Source: Klebsormidium nitens
Lineage: Eukaryota; Streptophyta; Klebsormidiophyceae; Klebsormidiales; Klebsormidiaceae
Assembly (NCBI GenBank): GCA_000708835.1
Contig: DF237829.1
Span: forward strand, 1 to 26,203
Reading direction: 5' to 3'
Length of the DNA stretch: 26,203 bases
Below, in pieces: positions 11,867 to 21,439 of this stretch. How positions within the stretch are numbered: the stretch's first letter is position 1; each line of letters begins with the position of its first letter. Made by a program: the position numbers and the translations under genes. Below the pieces are notes generated by a model. That model had not been told where the DNA came from and did not search any database. It saw only the letters and a list, made by a program, of their open reading frames with translations.

Positions 11867-14800
11867 TCAAGGAAGCTTGAATGTCTCGTCAATGGCTGCT
11901 CGAATGCGACGATCTTCAAACAGTCTTCACCAATGCAGCTTGGCCCTCCAAGTCCACGGCTTCGACGCAACAAGCTCCTCAAACCCTTCCTGAGCACTTA
12001 CTTGGGAAGGTAGTCCGTCATCCCGGCCTCCATGCACCGCTCGCGCGTGCCCTTCATCACGTCCGCTGTCACCGCACACACGGGTATCCGCCCGTACTGA
12101 CAACTCCCGCTGCACCCGACTCTCTCTGTGCCCACTACGCCCAACCCCTCGGGAGTAATCTCCTCAATCTCCCCCGACGCCGTTTCACCCTGGCTCCGTT
12201 TTCTCCTCCGCACGCTGCTCGGCCCTGCGCCGCCCAGCTCCGTTTGGCACTTGCAGTACTGGCGCTCCTTCTCCCGGATGATCCGCGTGGTTTCGTAGCC
12301 CGAGAGGAGCGGCATCTGGACGTCCATAAAGATAATGTCGATGGCCTCGCCCTCGCCGTCGCGCCAGTGCTTCTCCAAATACTCGATCGCCTCCTGCCCG
12401 CTGCTCAGAGAGAGCACGGAGCACCCGTAGCGCGCCAGCATCGCACTCGCAACGCGCCTGTGAACCACGCAGGCGTTGAAAAGGTTGCGTGATTGCGTTC
12501 CCTCGGTTTGGGTGACTGTTTTCGGGATCGGACCCGTGCAAATGTAGCATTTCTGAAAGCTGCCGGTCACAAAAGCAAGGTGCGACCACTCGTAAAACCA
12601 TCGAACGTGAGGACAGTACTCTAAATCACTTGCATCGCATTTGCAGGTCTTTCTTCCAATAGCACGTAGGATTCCCTTTATGGACATCTGCCTCGAGCGT
12701 GTCTTCAAGAATGGGCCAGGAACGCGGATTTCCAGGCGACCCCAGCCCCCAGTGGCACTCACCTGTTGATCAGCGTATCGTCGACGACCATGACCTTCTT
12801 TCCGCGCAGCCACTTCTCCAGCTGCACCTTGCTCCGCCCCGCGCTGTCTGCACGCTGATTGGCCGCCATCCCGAGCGCCTGCCGCACTGCCGCCTGCACC
12901 GATTGCCACCGCAGTGGCGCTACCACCGCCCCCGCAAACCCGCGCGCTTTGAGCGCCGCCTCTAGTTTCTCGCCCTCCGCGACCACCGCAAGCAACAGCA
13001 GCCCGCGCAGCTCCGGGCTGCCTTTCACTCCGTCCGCCAAAGCCAGCGCCTCCGGTGGGAGCGCCACGTGTCGCTCGCTCGAGCCCGGCGCCTCGTCCCC
13101 TGCGCTCGCGCGCCGCCGGGCTCGAGCCGCTGCACCGAGCGAGTCTGCCGACGCGCGGCGCTCGCCCGCCGAGTTGCGGGACATGCGCACGGGGGTGAGG
13201 TCGATGTCGCGCCTCGTGCGTGACCGTAGCCGTGTGACGATGGAGTCGTCCGGCTGGCGCGTTGCGATGCTGGGAACCGCCGCCTCGGGGTTCAAAGCGT
13301 CCTCGGTGGAGGTGCGGACGTCCGGTGCTAGGGCTGCGGGCGCGCAAAGGAAGAGCAGGCGGAAGGGCTGCCCCGCGTGGGCTGCGGCCTTGGCCGCCTG
13401 GAAAGACAAGCGAGGGTGAGTCAAGAACACGGCGGTTGAAGGGTTTGCTACCACACTTGAAAAGGGACGACGATCCGCTGATGAGTCTACTTGCAATAGC
13501 GCAGTATGCTCAACCCTTCGAAAGTCTGTGGACTGGTTGACTAAAATTGCCGAAACTTTGGACTTGGTGCGAGAGAGGGATCTTAATAATCAGTCACTTG
13601 CACGAGTTCAAAGCTCGCTTCGTTGCACACGGCCTTCATCCAACGCAACGAGGGAGCCGTGTTCAGGTGCCGGGCTCACCTGCAGTGCCGCCTCGGCGCT
13701 CTTCTCGACGTGAGCCAGCATACCCAACCGGATCACGCAGCTGCACACGATCTCTGCGTACACTGGGTTGGGGTCCACGACCAGCACCTGGCAAGCACAA
13801 AAGATTCAATACTTCAATTCATCGCTTGCAAAGCCTTGAAGGTATAGACCTCTCGGGCACGCACCTTCTCCGCAATGGTCGCATGCGCCCCTTGCCAGCT
13901 GTGTGCATCACGTGGCGTTCGATTTATTCTCCAGCAAAGCACGAATCTTTGCTGGAGGCTGGTCCTGGCAGGAGAAGTGGCACAGCAAAAGAGGGATATT
14001 CAACAGGTGGCAGGTGATCTTTCCATGCCTCGAGACGCGGACTCTGTATGTCGGCCTCACCCGCAGGCCTTCTAGGTTGCGGCGCAGTTCCCCTGCGCGG
14101 CTGTTGGGGCTGAGCGCAGCGCGGTCCTTGGCCCCCGGCATCTTGAGCTGCACGTCGAACTGGAACACGGTGCCGTGCCCGTACCGGCTCCACGCGCGGA
14201 TGCTGCCGCCCATCAGCCGCACCAGCTTCTCCGAGATGCTCAGCCCTGCACGCGGATGCCGGATGGATTGCAGAGAACCCCAAATGGTCGCAATCTCTGC
14301 GCTTTGTTTCGTCGAGACGTACTAGGCTCTAACGTACAGCGCTTTGTAGATTGGCTGTGCATATTTCTCAATTTTCTGTACCTATATCCCGGTAACTTCG
14401 TGGAGACCAAAGCAAGGAAAGCATTTTTTTAAAGATCTGCCCTCAAAGATTGAGCAGGTTCGACAACCTGATGAAAATTGAAGGCCGAATGATGTTGATC
14501 AGAAAACCCGCGGGAAGTCGAAGAACAACCCTTCTGATCGATATGTGCCAGTGTCAACCAAGCACACAAGCAACGCCAGCCTGATAAGGGACTCAGCTGC
14601 TCGGAGTCTGCTCGGAAACCACATCAAGATGATGAAACGCTTACCGATGCCCGTTCCCCCATATTCTCGGCTGGTGCTGCTGTCAGCCTGGAATATACAC
14701 GTCGAAAAGGGTCAGCGCCATGAAGGTGCCCTCAGCTGAGCCTCTGAACTTTACTCCTGTATGACAGACCCATCAGTTCGATAACAGCGCAATAATGGTC

Positions 14801-17800
14801 GTAAAGAAGTGCCCAACGCATCAACGACTAGTGACTCTACGGCCTGGCATGTTGAAGGCTGATCTGATGAGTGGTACTTGTATTCCGCTAGGAAGTTGGT
14901 CCTCCAGTGATTGAGGAGGTGACCCAAAAGTACCCTGCCAGTCAAGAGTTTCGAAACGGTTCTCGAGCAGCTTGCAGATTATCCATCATTTCACTCACAC
15001 AAAGCATGAAGACTCCTACAAGGGCAACAGGCCCAAACCCGTCCAGCAGTGGCCCCTACCTGCAGGAAGGGCTTGAAGAGGCGTGGCTGCACGTGCGGTG
15101 CAATCCCGACCCCCGTATCCTCGCAGGACACTACCAGGCGCACACGCCCCGTCTGCTCCGCCACCTCGAGCGCGCGCCGGCCCACCTCCTTGTACGTTGT
15201 GATCGCCGCTGCAGAGTTGAGGCGCGACTCAGGGCGCAGGCTGAGCATGGGGTAGTCGAGCGCCACGGTCTGCGCATCGCGGTCGAGCACCTGCGACGGG
15301 GTGCGGTCCAGCCACTGCACGGGGGGCTTCTGAAAGCTGCGCCGGCGCACCCCCGCCGCGTGCGGGGGGTCGTCCTTGAGAGCCTGGGGCAGGGCCAGGT
15401 TGATGCACAAGAAAACGCTGCCGTGCTTGGTGAACTGCGGAGGTAGGAAGCGGGGGGTCAGCGCGAGGTCAGCAAGGAGAAGACAGAACCGCAGGAAGGC
15501 CTTGAGGCAGCCACCGCACAGAACCAACTAAGCAGCCGAGACAGACAAGGAAAGAAGGAGATCTCGCTTAGACAGCATGATCTGAAAGCAGCGAGGGACG
15601 GAAAGGCAAAGCCAATATGCGGCGCGGCTGACCTTGATGGCGTTGCCGACGAGGTTGATGAGGACCTGGCGCAGGCGGTTGGGGTCGCCGACGAGGAGGT
15701 CCGGCACGGCGTCGCCCACGAGGCCGGCCAGGTGCAGCTGCTTGAGGCGCGCCTTGTCCGCAAACAGGCTCAGCACGTCGTCCACCTCGCCGCGCGGGTC
15801 GAAGCACACCGCCTCGATGTCCATGTGGCCCGCCTCGATCTGGAGCACGATACAAGGCGGCGACTTTAGACAGCGCGCCGACCAGGTCGACATGAGCTCC
15901 AAATCTCCGGCAGAGATGCGGCATAACTTGATCATCAATGGATTTTTTGATTAAATTGGCTTGGAACATGCGCGGACCACCGATTCGAGCAGACAAGTCG
16001 GCCGTTTCAGAATGCACATTTCATTAGCTCACTGCTTGTCGGCCTAATCCAAAGGAGTGATAACGAAATTGCCAGTCCAAGACAAATATTGGTGACACCC
16101 TACTGTCTACTTCGAATAGAATAATTGTAACCGCCAGAAGCTCCTGGTATCATAGCCCGAGACTCTAGGGGATTGCCCAAGGTCAAGAGACAGAGTCACA
16201 ACCTACCCAAAGCTTTCAGGAGGCATTGCCCTATCAAGCCTGTCTTCTTTCCGTCCCGCCTTGCGGTAATTCAAAAGCTTCAACAAGTGCGAGGGCCGTA
16301 CCTTGGACAGGTCCAGTACGTCTGAGACCAGCTCAACAAGCGCCCTTCCAGACGCCTGCGCCGTTCGGACGTAGTCCAGCTGCGTTGCGTCCTGCAGCAG
16401 CACGCAGCCATTGAAGCAAAGACTACTCTTCGTTTATCCGTTCGTTTATCCACTCGTTTATCCATTCGTTGTCCATCCGTTTATCGCAAGTTCAGAAGGA
16501 TGCTGGGTGAACATATCAGGCGAATGCGACTGATTGGTTCTTCCCCAACTTTCCGACTGATGAAGTGCATCTATCCTCGCTTTTCGCAGAACCGGAGGAC
16601 TCACGACCATTCTCGTAATCACGTCGTAGAGCAGAAGCGACTGGGTTTACGTGGTGAGCAAATCACTCACCAGGTTTGTTTCCATCAGAAGGGACGTCAT
16701 GCCGATCATGCCTGGGAATGACGGACACCGACGACGTCAGCATGCGGGCAAACATACCGAAAAAGCGTCAAATTACGACATTCGGCCCAATTTGCATTAT
16801 ACCGATTTCCAACCCTTGGCAGAAGGGCTGAGCTTTGAATCATGCAATTGAGAAACACGAGCAGACACCAGCAACAACAGGCACCAATTCCGAATTGCGA
16901 GTACTGCAGAAACAGTAGCGATACCCGTTAAGGAGGAGAATGGGGAAGCTCACCGTTCATCGGGGTACGAATCTCGTGAGACACGCTGGCGATGAAACTG
17001 CTCTTGGCCCTGCGAGTGGAGGGACAGGTCCCCGTCATACTCGAAACCGGTTTGCTGTGCAATTTCGAGCCGTTGACGCAGACCTTAAGCATGACCCTGC
17101 GCCCTCAACACCCTTCTCTACGTTTTGATCACATAGTACAGCCGTTGGTGGCAAGCCTTGCTTGACCCGCTCTCACAAAAGAAACTGGAAGGCGAATGCC
17201 CATCAGGGCAGCGGGGTCCTCAGCACGAATACTCATGCACGGTTTCAGACTTTAGAAACCTTAATGATTTACTAGAAAAGGTGATCACGAACAAGGGTCC
17301 AAAAGCAAGGTCCGAGTTGTAAGCACTGATCATCCGCTAGTGGGCTCACTGTCTAAACCGTCGTAGCTGGCTCCTCCTTCTCAAGCCCGTTTGAACTAGG
17401 CCCCGAGCCGCAGACTCGTCGGTGCGCATCGTGCTTACCTATCGGCCGCCTCGGCGGCGATCTTGGCGAGGCGCATCTCCTCAACATGCAGCTCGACGGC
17501 CTGCATCCGCTTCATGACCAGCCCGAAGATGACCCCCACCAGCAGCACGATGATCACGATCAGGCCCGCCCACCCCAGCGCGCCCTGGACGTTGTGCCCG
17601 CGGCTCCCCGACATGTCCTTGCACCGCAGCTCGTACTGCCGAAACCCGCGCTCGAACGACACCACGAACTCGTACTGCGTGGTGCGTGCGGCGGCGTCGT
17701 CCGGGATCTCTCCGCCGTCCAGGCTGGTGAAGATGATGCCCTGCTCCGCGCGGACGTCGGGCGTGACGTCGTAGCCGTGCACTAGGATTGCGGCGTTGTT

Positions 17801-19979
17801 GCCGAACTTCTGGAGAGCCTCAGCGAAGAGCTGCTTGAAACTGTAGACCTGGGAGGCAGGAGGAGTGGGGTCAGCAAGCCGTTTGGAGAGGCGTCCAAAC
17901 TGGAAAATGATCCGAGGGTTTCAAGTCTGTGGCAAAGAAAGAACGAAACAAGATCGACAATGCAAGAGGCCCAAGAGTGAGGGCACTGTATCAGGCTGCC
18001 TTTGGGCTTGGCTTGCCCGAAGTGTTCCCCTGGGAGTCGAAAAGTTCCAGAAACCTTTCTGGGATTTGTCTTCCTTCAGGCCCATCCCCCTCAACTTGTG
18101 AAGATGGCAGTGGACATGCAAAAGGCTCATGGAACAGCCCAGCAAGTCCAGCAATGCACTCAAGGTCGTGGCTTGATCTAACGACTTGCCGGGTCGGGTG
18201 TGGAAAGCCCAAGCGGCCACTGAAGCACTTCAGACAACACATCAACCGGAAGCGCACATTTAGGATCAGACGGACCGTTCCAAGCTGAGGCCACGTCAAA
18301 ATGAATCATTGTCTAAGAATTACCCTTGGTTCCAACCTGCGCCCAAGCACTTCACAAGATACAAAGTGAGGACCATGCACTCACTGAACCCACATAGCCC
18401 CGGCAGGCCGCCCTGCGCTCTTCCACTGTTGCGTTTTGTATGTCTATGCCATTCGTATAGACTGCGCGCCAAGCCACGAATTTGGCCCAGCCGCGGGCCC
18501 TACTGGGGGCGCTAAAGACCATCTCGTTGGTGTCGCGCGTCGTTTCAATGGCCACCTTGTGCATCGGCAAGGACGAGAAGTCGAAGTAGATGTACTCCCG
18601 CGAAATCATAGGGTCGAAGCACAAGACAGCGTACTCGCTCGCGCTGCACGCAAGAAGGACACCAGACAGCCTCACTGAGTTCACGCACGTTATGCCCAGA
18701 GAGGTGACCAGTGCAATCATTTGAAGGTCTCCTTCAATCTAATTGAATACCGTGGAAATGCATCAACAAAGCCTGACGTTTCTGGCAGTCCGCATCATGA
18801 GACTGAAACACTGACAAGTCTCTTCTTCCAAGGCTTGATAAGGAAAGAACCGCCTTTCTGGTCGGATATCAGGACTTTCGACCGAGGCTCATGTTGTGGG
18901 GCTTGCACCCTGAGACGCACTTTTTGGCTGGCATGTAGCGGTTCAGGTCGGGGGCAAACATCTGGAAGTCGTGCCCAATCCTTTCCTCCACTGCTTTCCG
19001 CTGTGCGTGCAGGACTCTCTCCAGAAAAATCTGCACGGCGCGAGTTTACAAGGTGAAACACAGATGCCAGGGGCTGTGGCATCCTGCAGGCCAGCGGCTC
19101 AGTATAGGCTCAACCGTTAGCTGGTTGATACTTCAAAAAGATTTATTATTAAAGCAGAGTCTTTTCAAGGAGCCATATTCTTTGACCCAAGAAGAGTTTG
19201 CCGCAGTGTTGGCTTGTTTGTATGAGATGCAAGACAGTGGAGGTTCTTTCAAAGGGACTTTGTGCACTCAAGCAGTGCAGGCCCGTGACTCACCACTGCG
19301 TACGTCTGAGGCCGCGTCCAATTTGTGTGCCGGACATATGTGTGGAACGTTTCTTCATTGAAGGTCGGGAGTGTCTGGACAAACCCATGGAAGGCGCCAG
19401 TTGAGTACAGGCTAGCCTGGATCTCCCCTTCCAGCACCTGCAGGAGATCCGCTGGAATTGATTCAAGTTCAACAATAAAAAGACAGCGCACAGTTGTCTG
19501 CGTGCACAGAGCCCTGAGAGAGCCCTGCGAATGTCTATAGTCATAGCAGGATTCTACATTGACAGTTTCATAGCATTCTCGTCTGACTAACATGTTCTCA
19601 GCCATGATCACCGCCAAAGATGGAAGTATGTCAGTCAAAGTCAAACCGCCATCCTCGAGAACAAGAGTGCGCACGTCTGAATCTGCTGCAGTGGCACCTT
19701 GCGTGAATGTCCTGCTTGATTGCGAGGGCCAAGGCAGCCTGGACTTACCTGCGCCCTGTTGGTGCATTCTTGGTGAAACCACTGCAGCCTGCCTGCCTCT
19801 GCTCGCCGGTAGAGCTGCCAGCCAATCACAGCAGCCATGATGAGGCCACAGGTAATCCATGCTTTCAATATGCCTGCCCAGTGCTTGCTCAGCGTGCTGG
19901 TGTAGGGACTGCTCTCACTGCCCTGACCATAGGCAGAGCTCTCCCCAATTGGTTGGAGTATAACATCGTCTGACTGCAT
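11867..19979 (-). CDS. CHASE-domain hybrid histidine kinase, cytokinin-receptor type, 16 exons
   Basis: A membrane sensor kinase that autophosphorylates on His and passes phosphate to its receiver, then to HPt proteins. Exons in coding order: 19749-19979, 19294-19437, 18921-19030, 18385-18643, 17439-17848, 16954-17009, 16671-16711, 16302-16391, 15633-15839, 15060-15434, 14645-14687, 14061-14245, 13680-13787, 12763-13397, 12002-12457, 11867-11924; 1135 residues, all junctions in phase. ATG 19979 follows an in-frame TGA. TM1 is about 40-56, CHASE about 70-300, TM2 339-360. The H-box is SVSHEIRTPMNG (His396), the N-box NLVGNAIK (Asn513), G1 DTGVGI (Asp622), G2 GGTGIG. A degenerate receiver (about 718-935) has no phosphoacceptor Asp. 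The C-terminal receiver has the D959/D960 pair, Asp1010 in FMDVQMP, VTADV and Lys1117. The last exon (KLFEDRRIRAAIDETFKLP, stop) is inferred from phase and helix-like sequence. Length fits AHK2-4 (about 1080-1180). Confidence 0.93.
15859..15935 (-). pseudogene. Possible decayed copy of the kinase exon ending in LSK
   Basis: The minus strand reads LCRISAGDLELMS, comparable with YVRTAQASGRALVELVS of exon 16302-16391, and in another frame DLVGALSKV, comparable with SDVLDLSKV. The copy lies in the intron that follows that exon, next to the following exon's acceptor. Matching needs small gaps, so it is weaker than the Pumilio cases. Confidence 0.35.
16431..16486. repeat. 12-bp minisatellite in a kinase intron
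   Basis: There are about five imperfect units of CGTTTATCCRYT (16431-16442, 16443-16454, 16455-16466, then two shortened ones). The array is 40-95 bp upstream of the acceptor of exon 16302-16391 on the coding strand, where a branch point would be expected. Confidence 0.85.
16671..16711 (-). other. 41-nt microexon of the histidine kinase
   Basis: It encodes MIGMTSLLMETNL after completing the Gly of the H-box MNG. Upstream CCCAG and downstream GTGAGT flank it. The phase-1 donor at 16953 and phase-0 acceptor before 16391 cannot join directly in frame; this exon (2 mod 3) repairs the phase and supplies the conserved post-H-box helix (compare GILGMLAMLLDTEL in AHK4). Confidence 0.92.
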
Positions 19980-21439
19980 CTTGCTCAATCACTCAGAGGC
20001 CTGAGCAAAGCGTTGACAAGTGCAAGACAACATATCACATTGACATTGTGCACTCAGATGAAGGCTTGCGTCTCTGAACGCTCAAATCCCAAGGTCTTCC
20101 ATTGTAATCCTAAGAAGGTGAGCTCAGCTTAGCAGCTACCAATGAGCTGCCACATAGTACAAGCTAGCACAATATTTTGTGAACCTTGATCATAGGTATT
20201 ACTTGTACAAGTGGTGCGCTGCTCGAATTTCACTGAAAACCCCACACAAGCTTTGAAAAATGTGAACTCTTCTTTTGGCCATGCCTAGCTGATCCCCAAC
20301 AAATACTGAGCACTCCGTCGAAGACTTCACGAATCACGCAATCTCTTCCTCAAGCGTAAGAAGCTCCAGGCTGCAGACTTCAATGCGCCCCTGGATTCGT
20401 CCTTCAGCAGAGGGTTCACCTGAGCTCGCCCATTTGCTAGTGCAAATTGCGAATGCAATGCACCCATTCTCCATTGGCATTGCACAGGCAGAATTTCAAA
20501 CACAATCTGCCGAGGATTCTTTACGTTAGACTTGACACGTGGCAGGGGTTTGCCACGTCTGCAGTGTGCAGTCTCAAGTTGACTTTGAGTTGGTTAACAC
20601 AACCAGTTCACGGAATCCCGGACCACCGGCTCGAAGACCCGGTTTTGATTTGCTAACCACCTAAATTAGGGCGTCTCCTTTCAACTTCAAGGAATTCCCT
20701 CGTCTTCACATTTCACTGGTCTTCACGTCTTCACACAGAATTTACCTAGAAAGCCTGGGAAGAGCTGGATTTAGGAAACATTGTTTCAGCTTACTGGTTG
20801 GGTTCCCAAAGGACAGGACTCCATTTGACGCGCTTGCGAAGCCGCAGCGATTGCTGGTCAGGTTTTTTAGGGCAAGTACTCTACTTTGCGGGCAATATGC
20901 ACCGCTGTCATAGTCCTGATCAGCGGCATTGAGGGCTTCAGGAACTGTCCTTCGGTTGAGTCCTTTGGTTGAGTCTTTCATCACTTTTGGAATTGATTGT
21001 GATGGAATAAGGTAACACATTCTGCATCATTGCGGCTCTCAGCGTCCTTGCTTGGGGTCTACCTATGTGCAGGTTCATGAAATGCAGACCAGTGCACCTT
21101 AGACTTGCACTTTGTTGCCTTTGTTTGCGGAGTGGTCGTCTAGGACGGGAGAAGAAATGGATCAAATCCGGGGATGGTTGCAAATCTCTGGTCTCACCAT
21201 GCGCTCCACCTCGCTGATGCCTTGTCCAGTGCCTTGGGGCTTGCCTTCAGCATTCATCAGGAACTTAGGCAGAACAATTCCCCCATGGTGGCGGCATTGT
21301 TAGCAACCATTGATGCATTCTCTGCCGGCTGGGCGTGCCTTAGCCTCGCGCTGCTACTCTTTGCGGAACGCAAGTCCCACAGCCTTCCTGGCCTGTGCCT
21401 CAGCTGTTGCTGCTGTTTCCCTGCAGTGCTGCAGTCGCC
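19980..21439. other. Divergent intergenic region between the kinase and DENND6 genes
   Basis: About 1.46 kb between two start codons on opposite strands, so it should hold both promoters and 5' UTRs. No gene recognised. Besides the ABRE-like dyad at 20534-20561, it has three GTCTTCAC copies (20702-20709, 20719-20726, 20727-20734) and a doubled GGTTGAGTC (20954-20962, 20967-20975). A 5' UTR intron cannot be excluded. Confidence 0.6.
20534..20561. promoter_or_regulatory. ABRE/G-box dyad in the divergent promoter
   Basis: ACACGTGGC (20535-20543, core CACGTG 20536-20541) is followed by GCCACGTC (20552-20559). They form an inverted repeat with 8-bp arms ACGTGGCA/TGCCACGT around a 6-nt centre. In plants this is the binding site of bZIP factors, including ABA-responsive ones. 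It lies about 560 bp from the kinase ATG and 880 bp from the DENND6 ATG. Function is inference. Confidence 0.5.

Noticed and set aside
13855-13920. Possible relic of kinase exon 13680-13787 in the preceding intron
   Set aside because: Only scattered similarity (an AH...EK pattern); it needs several gaps and cannot be told from chance by eye.
19438-19748. Long open frame across kinase intron 1
   Set aside because: The intron is 311 nt (not 3n), so retention shifts the frame; splicing gives RAQ|VLEGEIQASL, in line with CHASE homologues.
19980-19988. Three-codon upstream extension of the kinase
   Set aside because: It begins with TTG and is directly preceded by an in-frame TGA; ATG 19979 is the first usable start.
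21395-21439. Upstream start for DENND6 giving a hydrophobic N-terminus
   Set aside because: The codon is GTG, not ATG; the first in-frame ATG is 21440, in good context, and the family is cytosolic.
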